Below the pieces are notes generated by a model. It was not told where the DNA came from. It did no database searches and worked only from the letters and a program-made list of their open reading frames with translations. A program made the position numbers and the translations under genes. From Chloroflexota bacterium (GTDB lineage Bacteria; Chloroflexota; UBA5177; JANWHV01), in assembly GCA_028287725.1 (NCBI GenBank), contig JAQBPC010000427.1:1-12247 (forward strand): DNA of 12,247 bases, read 5' to 3'. This document shows positions 6,238-12,007 of this stretch, in pieces; position 1 is the first letter of the stretch; each line of letters begins with the position of its first letter.

Positions 6238-6252
6238 GCCGTGCCCGGACCA

Positions 6253-6266
6253 ATCTGCGCGCAGAT
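6253..6266. repeat. Palindrome downstream of fmt (second of a pair)
   Basis: ATCTGCGCGCAGAT is a perfect 14-bp palindrome centred on CGCG, 46-59 bp beyond the fmt stop on the minus strand. It resembles the CGCG-centred palindrome at the queA stop (7911-7926); both have TCTG and CAGA ends. Confidence 0.5.
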
Positions 6267-6311
6267 CTAGGTCCCACAATCCATCCAAGGTACGTGCACC
6301 AGGACAGCCAA

Positions 6312-7304
6312 TCAATATTTCGAGGCGATTTCAGGTGTGCCTAGAACTGTACCCTCCACATGGGGCGCGCCTCTGAGCCAGTCGCTCGCAGGCATAGGTC
6401 GCCGCCCGGCCGGCTGGACAACCTCCAAGATCAACAGCCCACTGCCTGTACCGACAACCGGCGCCTGCTCCACTACAAGCAGGCTGCCTGGATCGCCGCT
6501 GTATTCCGGAGCGCCCGACATGACACTTGCCTTGAGCACCTTTAACGGCCCACCCTCATAATGTGTGAAGGCTGTGGGCCAAGGGTACATCGCGCGAACT
6601 TGATGCTCGATACGTACCGCGGTTAGCGTCCAATCAATAATGCCGTGTTCCTTCTTAATCAACCGTGTTATCGTGGCCTGAGAGTCATCTTGTGGCTTCG
6701 CCAGCGTCGTGCCCGCGATCCAGCCAGGGAGCGTCGACGCAAGCAACCCGGCCCCGGCAGCGGATAGCTTCGTCGTCAATGTGGCGCATGTATCACGTGG
6801 ATCGATCGGCACGGGTACTTGCGAGAGCACCGGCCCGGTATCCAAACCTTCGTCCATCTTCATGACGCTGACGCCGGTGTCCGCAAGACCATCCAGGATC
6901 GCTGCCTGAATTGGCGAGGCGCCCCTGTACTGAGGCAAGAGCGAGGCGTGCACGTTTAAGCAGCCGTACCGTGGCAATTCCAGCACAGTCTTAGGAAGTA
7001 TCTGCGCATATGCCACTACCACGATGAGGTCAGGCTTCAGATCGATGAGTTGAGCTAACGCGTCTGGCTGCCGCAACCGCTCAGGTTGAAACACACGTAT
7101 GCCTGCCTCGAGAGCAGCAGTCTTCACCGGCGGCGCTGTTAGCTTTTGACCGCGGCCCGCGGGCCTATCGGGCTGTGTGAATACTCCCACAACTCTGATC
7201 GGGCGAGCATCGATGTGCTGCATGCCCACCAACGCGCGCAGACTTGGCACCGAAAACTCGGGCGTGCCCATGAACACAATTCGAATTTCAGTAGCTTCCC
7301 GCAC
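6312..7304 (-). CDS. fmt: Methionyl-tRNA formyltransferase
   Basis: Fmt formylates Met-tRNA(fMet) with 10-formyl-tetrahydrofolate to make the bacterial initiator. The 330-residue protein begins with the family strand IRIVFMGTPEFSVPSL (7-22). It has QPDRPAGRGQKLTAPPVK (44-61), the substrate-binding and catalytic segment NVHASLLPQYRGASPIQ (117-133) with Asn117 and His119, and DEGLDTGPVL (151-160) with Asp155. The C-terminal OB-fold domain (about 212-330) includes IDWTLTAVRIEHQVRAMYPWPTA. The start is GTG at 7304, supported by GGGAGG six bases upstream. No peptide deformylase gene (def), a common neighbour, is present. It follows the receiver-like gene by 50 bp on the same strand, and that gap may hold a translated micro-ORF. 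Confidence 0.96.
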   Translation of the reverse strand: MREATEIRIVFMGTPEFSVPSLRALVGMQHIDARPIRVVGVFTQPDRPAGRGQKLTAPPVKTAALEAGIRVFQPERLRQPDALAQLIDLKPDLIVVVAYAQILPKTVLELPRYGCLNVHASLLPQYRGASPIQAAILDGLADTGVSVMKMDEGLDTGPVLSQVPVPIDPRDTCATLTTKLSAAGAGLLASTLPGWIAGTTLAKPQDDSQATITRLIKKEHGIIDWTLTAVRIEHQVRAMYPWPTAFTHYEGGPLKVLKASVMSGAPEYSGDPGSLLVVEQAPVVGTGSGLLILEVVQPAGRRPMPASDWLRGAPHVEGTVLGTPEIASKY

Positions 7305-7305
7305 G

Positions 7306-7350
7306 TTATGCCTCCCTAGCGGCCAGGCAAAGCGACGGACCCCATGTCAT
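7306..7350 (-). CDS. Possible 14-codon leader micro-ORF before fmt
   Basis: In the 50-bp gap between the receiver-like gene and fmt, an ATG at 7350 lies eight bases after GGAGG, which itself overlaps the receiver-like gene's stop codon. The frame encodes MTWGPSLCLAAREA and ends in TAA one base before the fmt GTG. The fmt ribosome-binding sequence lies within its last codons, so its translation would open or reload the fmt start. The peptide has no evident function of its own. Confidence 0.3.
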   Translation of the reverse strand: MTWGPSLCLAAREA

Positions 7351-7354
7351 TTGC

Positions 7355-7798
7355 TTAGCCTCCAAGTAACCGTCGAAACCGTTCTCTGACACCGACACGA
7401 TGCCGGCCCGTGCCGGCCGCACGTAGCGCCACGGCAAGGCCATCAATTGTTTCGTTTATGCGCGCGCCAGTGATTGGATTAGCAACGACATAGGCGCCCG
7501 CGGCTTGCAGTTCTTCCGTGCGTTGCGCGGCCTGGCGTCCCTCGACATGTGTCACGGTTACGGCGCCGGCCCTACGCAGGCTCTTCACTGCCGCAACGCG
7601 TTCCAAGGCGTCCGCCGGTCCTATCTCATATATTATGGCATCGTAGCCGCTGATAATCGACTCTATGGCTGACGGTACCCCACTCATGAAAGACGTGGTC
7701 CAGCCGGCGGGGTGATTGTCGAGGACGCTCGTATAGAGCTCTCGCAGGGACATGTTGTTGTTGCTGATCATGAGAAGCATGCGCAACGTAGAGTTCAC
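7355..7798 (-). CDS. Degenerate response-regulator receiver-like (pseudo-receiver) protein
   Basis: The 147-residue protein follows a CheY-like fold pattern without the catalytic residues. Strand 1, LRMLLMISNNN (5-15), has Asn where the Mg-binding aspartates should be. Strand 3, GYDAIIYEIGP (51-61), has Glu58 at the phosphoacceptor position. Strand 4, AVTVTHVEG (79-87), keeps Thr83. Strand 5, GAYVVANPIT (101-110), has Asn107 for the conserved Lys. The spacing closely matches CheY (13/57/87/109). No output domain follows; a short basic tail (RHRVGVRERFRRLL) ends the protein. The protein therefore probably cannot be phosphorylated and may act through protein contacts or as a constitutive, phosphomimic-like form. 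The start is uncertain: GTG 7798 or ATG 7780, neither with a clear ribosome-binding site. It lies between queA and fmt on the same strand. Assignment is by pattern only. Confidence 0.6.
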   Translation of the reverse strand: MNSTLRMLLMISNNNMSLRELYTSVLDNHPAGWTTSFMSGVPSAIESIISGYDAIIYEIGPADALERVAAVKSLRRAGAVTVTHVEGRQAAQRTEELQAAGAYVVANPITGARINETIDGLAVALRAAGTGRHRVGVRERFRRLLGG

Positions 7799-7910
7799 TC
7801 CAATTGTCGCAAGTGTTACCCCGGCGTCCCGGGGACTCAGGCGCCTATCGGGATCATACCGGAAAGCAGGTTGTGCGATGCCCCAGAGTAGGATGATCGT
7901 TATAGGATCG

Positions 7911-7926
7911 TCTGAGCGCGCTCAGA
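7911..7926. repeat. 16-bp perfect palindrome at the queA stop codon
   Basis: TCTGAGCGCGCTCAGA spans the queA stop (7922-7924). As RNA it could form a six-pair stem with a CGCG loop, but no U-tract follows, so it is not a standard terminator. It shares TCTG, CGCG and CAGA elements with the palindrome downstream of fmt. Confidence 0.5.
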
Positions 7927-8947
7927 TTATGAGCATGGCATCTCCGAAACTAAAGAATCGATACCGCTCTGCCACGGCGAGGGCATATGCCCTATCCACG
8001 AGATCCTTCCCAGCAAATGCGCTGATCAACATGAGCAGGGTCGAGCGCGGAAGGTGGAAGTTGGTCACAAGCGCATCAGTGGCTCGGAATGTAAACCCTG
8101 GATAGATAAAAATGTCGGTCCAGCCAGACCATGCTGCTACCGTTCCACCGAGGGCCGCCGTCTCCAGCACGCGGAGTGCTGTGGTGCCCACGGCTATAAT
8201 TCGGTTGCCACGATTGCGCGTTTCGGCAATGAGGCTCGCTGTCTCGGCAGACAGCATCCCGAATTCCGCGTGCATTCGGTGCTGCTCAATATCATCTACC
8301 TGGACCGTCTTGAACGTACCAAGGCCAACGTGTAGCGTTACAGATGCCAGGCGAACCCCGTGGTCCGATAATCGGGAGAGTAGGTCATTTGTGAAATGAA
8401 GGCCCGCGGTAGGCGCCGCAACCGATCCTACCTCGCGGGCGTACACGGTCTGGTATCGCTCGCGGTCACTTGGTTGCTGGTGTATGTACGGGGGTAAGGG
8501 CATTTCGCCAAGCTCGGCGAGGACGCTTAAGAACGGGCGCCCATTCGTCTCGAACGCAACCACGCGCTGCCCGTCCGGCAACTCTTCGACGATTCGGGCG
8601 CGTAACAATCCGTCGCCAAAAGATAGTGTGTCACCAATCCGCATGCGCCGGGCAGGTCGTGCCAGGCACAGCCAGCGGCCCTCGCCGAAATCGCGGAGCA
8701 GCAGCAACTCAGCCGTACCGCCGCCGCGAGACCGCGTTCCACGCAATCGGGCAGGAAGGACGCGACTGTCGTTCACGACGAGCAAGTCGCCCGGACGCAA
8801 GAACTGTGGCAGTTGCGTGAATGTGTCGTGAGAGATGGTATGTAAGCCGCGATCGACAACGAGCAAGCGTGAGGCGTCGCGGGGCTCTATGGGCGTTTGG
8901 GCCACCAATTCCGGCGGCAGATGGTAGTCGAAATCTTCTGTACGCAT
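7922..8947 (-). CDS. queA: tRNA preQ1(34) S-adenosylmethionine ribosyltransferase-isomerase
   Basis: QueA transfers and isomerises the ribosyl group of S-adenosylmethionine onto preQ1 at tRNA position 34, forming epoxyqueuosine. The 341-residue protein matches the family along its whole length: LPPELVAQTPIEPRDASRLL (10-29), VNDSRVLPARLRG (58-70), GEMPLPPYI (147-155), YQTVYAREVGSVAAPTAGLH (165-184), HVGLGTF (206-212), MHAEF (225-229), GTTALRVLE (254-262), TNFHLPRSTLLML (295-307) and the terminal YRFFSFGDAMLI (329-340). The ATG at 8947 is the family start. It lacks a Shine-Dalgarno sequence, and a TACACT box lies seven bases upstream, so a leaderless mRNA is possible. It is divergent from the first trkA-type gene across 96 bp. 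No tgt or other queuosine gene is in the window. Confidence 0.97.
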   Translation of the reverse strand: MRTEDFDYHLPPELVAQTPIEPRDASRLLVVDRGLHTISHDTFTQLPQFLRPGDLLVVNDSRVLPARLRGTRSRGGGTAELLLLRDFGEGRWLCLARPARRMRIGDTLSFGDGLLRARIVEELPDGQRVVAFETNGRPFLSVLAELGEMPLPPYIHQQPSDRERYQTVYAREVGSVAAPTAGLHFTNDLLSRLSDHGVRLASVTLHVGLGTFKTVQVDDIEQHRMHAEFGMLSAETASLIAETRNRGNRIIAVGTTALRVLETAALGGTVAAWSGWTDIFIYPGFTFRATDALVTNFHLPRSTLLMLISAFAGKDLVDRAYALAVAERYRFFSFGDAMLII

Positions 8948-9008
8948 ATATTTCAGTGTACGGTGACTTGGATGTTCAATTCACTGGCGGCTAACTGCCC
9001 CCACAAGG

Positions 9009-9014
9009 TATGAT
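9009..9014 (+). promoter_or_regulatory. Possible -10 box of the trkA pair
   Basis: TATGAT matches the -10 consensus at 5 of 6 positions and would give a start near 9021, about 23 bases before the ATG. No good -35 box is found at the right distance, so activation by a regulator or chance similarity are both possible. Confidence 0.25.
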
Positions 9015-9043
9015 CGCACCGAACAGAATCATGGAGAAATAGA

Positions 9044-9445
9044 ATGCGTGTGGTTATTCTCGGCTGTGGCCGCGTCGGTGCGCGATTGGCCGGGATGCTC
9101 GACGATGGCGGCCATCAGGTGAGCGTGATCGACGAGAACCTGGAAGCGTTCGAGCGCCTTCCAACCCGATTCGCAGGGCTGGTGGTCTTGGGCAACGGCA
9201 TTGACTTCGACATACTGACACAGGCAGGCATCGAGAAGGCGGATGCGTTATGTGCGCTGTCGAACTTCGACAACACCAATATCATGGCAAGTCAGATCGC
9301 GCGGGAAGTATTTCATGTACCTCGGGTCATAACGCGAATTTACGATCCTGAGCGGCAAGACACATTTAGACAGCTTGGGCTCGAGACCGTGTGTCCAACG
9401 CGCGTGGGTGTCGCACAGATCGAGGCGCTGCTTGACGCTGGGTAA
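9044..9445 (+). CDS. TrkA-type RCK NAD-binding (TrkA-N) domain protein, lacking the C-terminal domain
   Basis: TrkA/RCK proteins are cytoplasmic NAD(H)- or nucleotide-sensing subunits that gate K+ transporters. This 133-residue protein is one Rossmann TrkA-N domain. It opens MRVVILGCGRVG with the GxGxxG motif at 7-12 and an acidic residue ending strand 2 (VIDEN, Asp30). It continues with LGNGIDFDILTQAGIEKAD (typically GD in the family) and ITRIYDPE. It stops where the RCK-C domain would begin, and the 56 bp to the next gene leave no room for a lost C-terminal half. GGAGAA just before the ATG is the ribosome-binding site. It precedes a full-length relative on the same strand, as in ceoB-ceoC pairs of actinobacteria. 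The two may form a mixed ring. The channel partner (TrkH/KtrB type) is not in the window. Confidence 0.88.
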   Translation: MRVVILGCGRVGARLAGMLDDGGHQVSVIDENLEAFERLPTRFAGLVVLGNGIDFDILTQAGIEKADALCALSNFDNTNIMASQIAREVFHVPRVITRIYDPERQDTFRQLGLETVCPTRVGVAQIEALLDAG

Positions 9446-9501
9446 CCGGCTGACAACTTGAGGCTCGGGGACAAGCAACACACGCAAGGAAAGAGTCGCA
9501 G

Positions 9502-10164
9502 ATGTATGTCGTAGTAATTGGCGGCGGTAAGGTCGGGTACTACCTGGCCAAGGCGCTTTTGGAAGAGCGGCACGAGGTGTTGCTGGTTGAACGCGACTTC
9601 AAGCGCGCCAAGCGCATCGCAGAGGACTTCGGTCAGGGCGTGGTGTTGCGCGGAGACGGCGCCGAAACAGCGACTCTTGAACGTGCGGGTGTCGGCCGGG
9701 CGGACGTCGTTTGCGCGGTGACCGGCGAGGACGAGGACAACCTGATCGTTAGCCAGGTCGCCAAGCGGCATTTCAACGTCACGAGAACCATTGCCCGTAT
9801 CAATAATCCCAAGAACGAGGAAATCTTCATTCGGCTCGGCATCGATGTCACCGTCAGCGCCACCCAATTCATCATCAGCCTCATTGAGCAAGAAATCCCG
9901 ACGACGCCGTTCGTCAACCTGCTGACGCTTCGAAGTATCGGCATGGAAATCGTGGACCTCTACATGAGCGACGATTGTCCGTGGGTGGGCAAGCGTATCG
10001 GCGATCTGCCGCTGCCGCCGGACACCGTGCTGTCTCTGCACATTCGCGACGGCGTGCGAACGTTTCCGACTAATGACACGCAACTTTTGCGGGGCGACCG
10101 TCTAATCGGGCTGACCAGCCTCGATTCCGAGGCAGCACTCCACCAAATGCTGCAGCCGGTGTAG
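9502..10164 (+). CDS. TrkA-family potassium uptake regulatory protein (RCK-N plus RCK-C)
   Basis: This 220-residue protein is a complete single-copy RCK unit. Residues 1-125 form the NAD-binding TrkA-N domain, with VIGGGKVGYYLAKAL (GxGxxG at 7-12), an acidic end to strand 2 (LVERD, Glu30) and LRGDGAE. Residues about 135-220 form the TrkA-C ligand-binding domain, with GMEIVDLYMSDDCPWVGKRI and GDRLIGLTS near the end. Such proteins bind to a TrkH/Ktr-type channel and adjust K+ flux. AAGGA lies upstream of the ATG at a somewhat long 11-base spacing. It is 56 bp downstream of the half-size relative and is probably co-transcribed with it. No transmembrane transporter gene is adjacent. A regulatory subunit of another cation system is possible. 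Confidence 0.92.
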   Translation: MYVVVIGGGKVGYYLAKALLEERHEVLLVERDFKRAKRIAEDFGQGVVLRGDGAETATLERAGVGRADVVCAVTGEDEDNLIVSQVAKRHFNVTRTIARINNPKNEEIFIRLGIDVTVSATQFIISLIEQEIPTTPFVNLLTLRSIGMEIVDLYMSDDCPWVGKRIGDLPLPPDTVLSLHIRDGVRTFPTNDTQLLRGDRLIGLTSLDSEAALHQMLQPV

Positions 10165-10212
10165 CGGCGTAACTGCCATTGCGAGCCCTGAAGGACTGGA
10201 TCGCGGCCGCGC

Positions 10213-10266
10213 CTAGCCTTTCAGACCCGTCGTAGCAATTCCCTCGATGAAGAATCGTTGGCCGTG
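10213..10266 (-). pseudogene. C-terminal remnant of a MalG-type carbohydrate ABC transporter permease
   Basis: On the minus strand, 15 codons ending in TAG encode QRFFIEGIATTGLKG. This is the characteristic C-terminus of MalG/UgpE-family sugar ABC permeases (family form QRYFxxGxxxGxxKG), complete with the correct terminal Gly and stop. Upstream, the same frame continues LLRLRLHG and meets a stop, TGA, within nine codons, and neither other minus frame resembles the permease body with its EAA loop. So only the last 15-17 codons survive, next to unrelated sequence. This looks like a deletion or rearrangement scar of a sugar-uptake operon. The adjacent sugar-type oxidoreductase gene fits that idea but does not prove it. 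Confidence 0.6.
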
Positions 10267-10599
10267 GAGCCGGAGGCGAAGTAGTCAGCTCACCAGGCAC
10301 ATCTACGGCCGCCAAATTGAAAACGGACTCCAACATTACGAACGACCGGCCAGGATCGTGCGTCGTTTTTGTCCGCACTCCACATTCTTAGATCTATGTG
10401 CTTCGGTGTCCGACACATGCGCAAAGCGTGATACTGTGCGGTGTGCCTGACCACCGTACCACTACTCCAGTAATCACCCATCACGGCCATATGGTGTTCA
10501 CTATTTAACGACCATTAGCCTGACACGTTCTCGCCGATAGATGTTAAATGTGGTATGGAATATACGCATTACAGCCAAACTTAATATTCAAGATGTCTA

Positions 10600-10630
10600 G
10601 CTGCCTTTAGCCCCAACCTGGAAAGGCAGC
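10600..10630. repeat. 9-bp inverted repeat in the intergenic region
   Basis: GCTGCCTTT (10600-10608) and AAAGGCAGC (10622-10630) are perfect arms around a 13-base loop. There is no U-tract on either strand, so a terminator is not supported. It might be part of an old mobile element end or a structured RNA. Confidence 0.4.
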
Positions 10631-10859
10631 GGGCCACGATGTCAGCGAATGTGCATGATTTTTGGTGCAAAAACGCGTTGCCGGTTAACGGGAAATCGAA
10701 TTGTGTCTGCTGATTGGCAATCAGATTGGTGGCCACAACACGGACGCTAGAACTCCCAACGTCGTATCGCACATTGGACGACTAGGCTGCTATTGAGCGA
10801 CCATTGATCGTAGCTTCGCAAACTATGAAATCTCCGCAGGTTCATTGGGGGCAAAAGGC

Positions 10860-11936
10860 ATGACTGAAGAAGGTCGCGATACACCTCTGCGAGTAGCTGT
10901 CGCGGGACTGAGGATCGGTGAGTGGCACGCGCGAGCCGTTGCCGAGCATCCCAATGCAGAGCTGTGCGCGGTCTGCGATGCAGACCTCGAGCGCGCAGAG
11001 ATGGTTGCGGCGATGCATCATGCACGATCAACGTATACCGATTTCACGACTATGCTCGATGCCGAGGAACTAGATGGCCTGTGCATCGCGACTCCGAATG
11101 CCCTGCACGCACCAATGATCCGCGCCGCGCTGGATCGGGGCCTCCACGTAATGTGTGACAAACCATTAACGCTCGATACGGAGGAAGCACGCGATCTCCT
11201 GGCCTTGGCAAGAGAAACCCGGCGCATCCATGGAATTAATTTCAGTAACCGACCAAATCCAGCTGTCCGATTTTTGAAGGAGCAGATCGATGGCGGGGTA
11301 CTGGGTCGCATTTACGAGGCGCACCTGACGTACCTGCAGGATTGGTTGAGTGACGCGGACGCGCCATTTACCTGGAGGAACTCAAAGGCGGCTAGTGGCA
11401 GCGGAGCGCTCGGCGACATAGCCTCTCACGTGCTCGATTTAGGCAGACTGTTTGTTGGCGAAGTGCAGTCGGTAAGCGCTCGCCTCGGTACGGTCGTGCC
11501 GGAACGCACGGGCCTCGACGGCGCGATGAGGGCTGTCGATGTCGATGACCTTGCTCACGTGCAACTTCAATTCGACTCGGGGACGCATGGGTTGGTGCGC
11601 GTGTCCCGAGTGGCTCGTGGCCGATGTGACATTCGACGCGTGGAATTGTTCGGCGAACGCGCCTCATTCGTTCTCGAGATCGACCAGGATATCAGCCGGG
11701 TGCTGCGCGCCGACGAGGTCACAGCGTGGCGCGGCGATGGCTTTCGCGAAGTGTTTGCTCATGATGCGCGGATTTGGACCTGGGGTGGCAATGTCACTCA
11801 TTGGATCGACCGTGCGCGTCTAGGGGAAGAGATGACCCCCAGCTTTGAAGATGGGCTGCGTTGCCAGGAGATCCTTGACGCTGCGCTCCGCTCCGCGGAC
11901 GAACGCCGGTGGATCGACGTTGAGCGCCGAAATTGA
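10860..11936 (+). CDS. Gfo/Idh/MocA family NAD(P)-dependent oxidoreductase
   Basis: The 358-residue protein has the two-domain layout of sugar or inositol dehydrogenases. The N-terminal Rossmann fold (about 10-125) starts RVAVAGLRIGEWHARAV, with the glycine motif in the form GLRIG instead of the usual GLGxxG. It contains CIATPNALHAPMIRAAL (75-91) and the catalytic-lysine motif as CDKPL (99-103; usually EKP). The C-terminal domain has LGRIYEAHL (148-156) and GSGALGDIASHVLDL (180-194), with His190 at the usual catalytic position. The ATG at 10860 is preferred, with GGGGG eight bases upstream; a TTG at 10845 would add five residues. Substrate is not predictable from sequence, and family members oxidise sugars, inositols or related compounds. 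A permease remnant of sugar type lies upstream. It converges on the nucleotidyltransferase gene with 71 bp between. Confidence 0.9.
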   Translation: MTEEGRDTPLRVAVAGLRIGEWHARAVAEHPNAELCAVCDADLERAEMVAAMHHARSTYTDFTTMLDAEELDGLCIATPNALHAPMIRAALDRGLHVMCDKPLTLDTEEARDLLALARETRRIHGINFSNRPNPAVRFLKEQIDGGVLGRIYEAHLTYLQDWLSDADAPFTWRNSKAASGSGALGDIASHVLDLGRLFVGEVQSVSARLGTVVPERTGLDGAMRAVDVDDLAHVQLQFDSGTHGLVRVSRVARGRCDIRRVELFGERASFVLEIDQDISRVLRADEVTAWRGDGFREVFAHDARIWTWGGNVTHWIDRARLGEEMTPSFEDGLRCQEILDAALRSADERRWIDVERRN

Positions 11937-11969
11937 TGAGGCCACTTCCAAACATAGGGTGACCCGTTA

Positions 11970-11981
11970 CTGCCGCGGCAG
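11970..11981. repeat. Palindrome between convergent genes
   Basis: CTGCCGCGGCAG is a perfect 12-bp palindrome. It lies inside a wider inverted pair, ACTTCC (11944-11949) and GGAAGT (11995-12000), in the 71-bp gap between two convergent stop codons. It could act as a two-way transcription end, but there is no U-tract. Confidence 0.35.
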
Positions 11982-12007
11982 GGCACGAAGCGCCGGAAGT
12001 CTCGAAC

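Larger units (their letters stand above)
10165..10859. other. 695-bp region without an intact gene
   Basis: Apart from a permease gene remnant at its left end, this region holds no convincing gene. Two minus-strand frames (10290-10490 and 10581-10772) resemble nothing I recognise. The segment 10481-10600 is about 40% GC by my count, lower than the flanking genes. Short inverted repeats occur at 10406-10416, 10600-10630, 10659-10673 and 10711-10723. The last 60 bases should hold the promoter of the oxidoreductase gene; TATGAA near 10824 is a weak -10 candidate without a good -35. Confidence 0.5.

Noticed and set aside
6124..6315. 63-codon minus-strand frame overlapping the fmt stop
   Set aside because: It uses a TTG start and has no recognisable features; the palindromes in this gap fit a noncoding region better.
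9033..9044. Three-codon frame (ATG GAG AAA TAG) one base before the first trkA-type start
   Set aside because: It coincides with the GGAGAA ribosome-binding site and has none of its own, so chance is the simpler explanation.
10290..10490. 66-codon minus-strand frame in the long gap, considered as more of the permease
   Set aside because: It has none of the hydrophobic helices or EAA-loop residues expected of a permease.
10581..10772. 63-codon minus-strand frame in the long gap
   Set aside because: No family resemblance or ribosome-binding site was seen, and it overlaps inverted repeats.
10165..10859. tRNA or small structured RNA genes in the long gap
   Set aside because: No T-loop GGTTCRANNCC-type sequence with a matching acceptor stem was found by eye; a covariance-model search would settle it.
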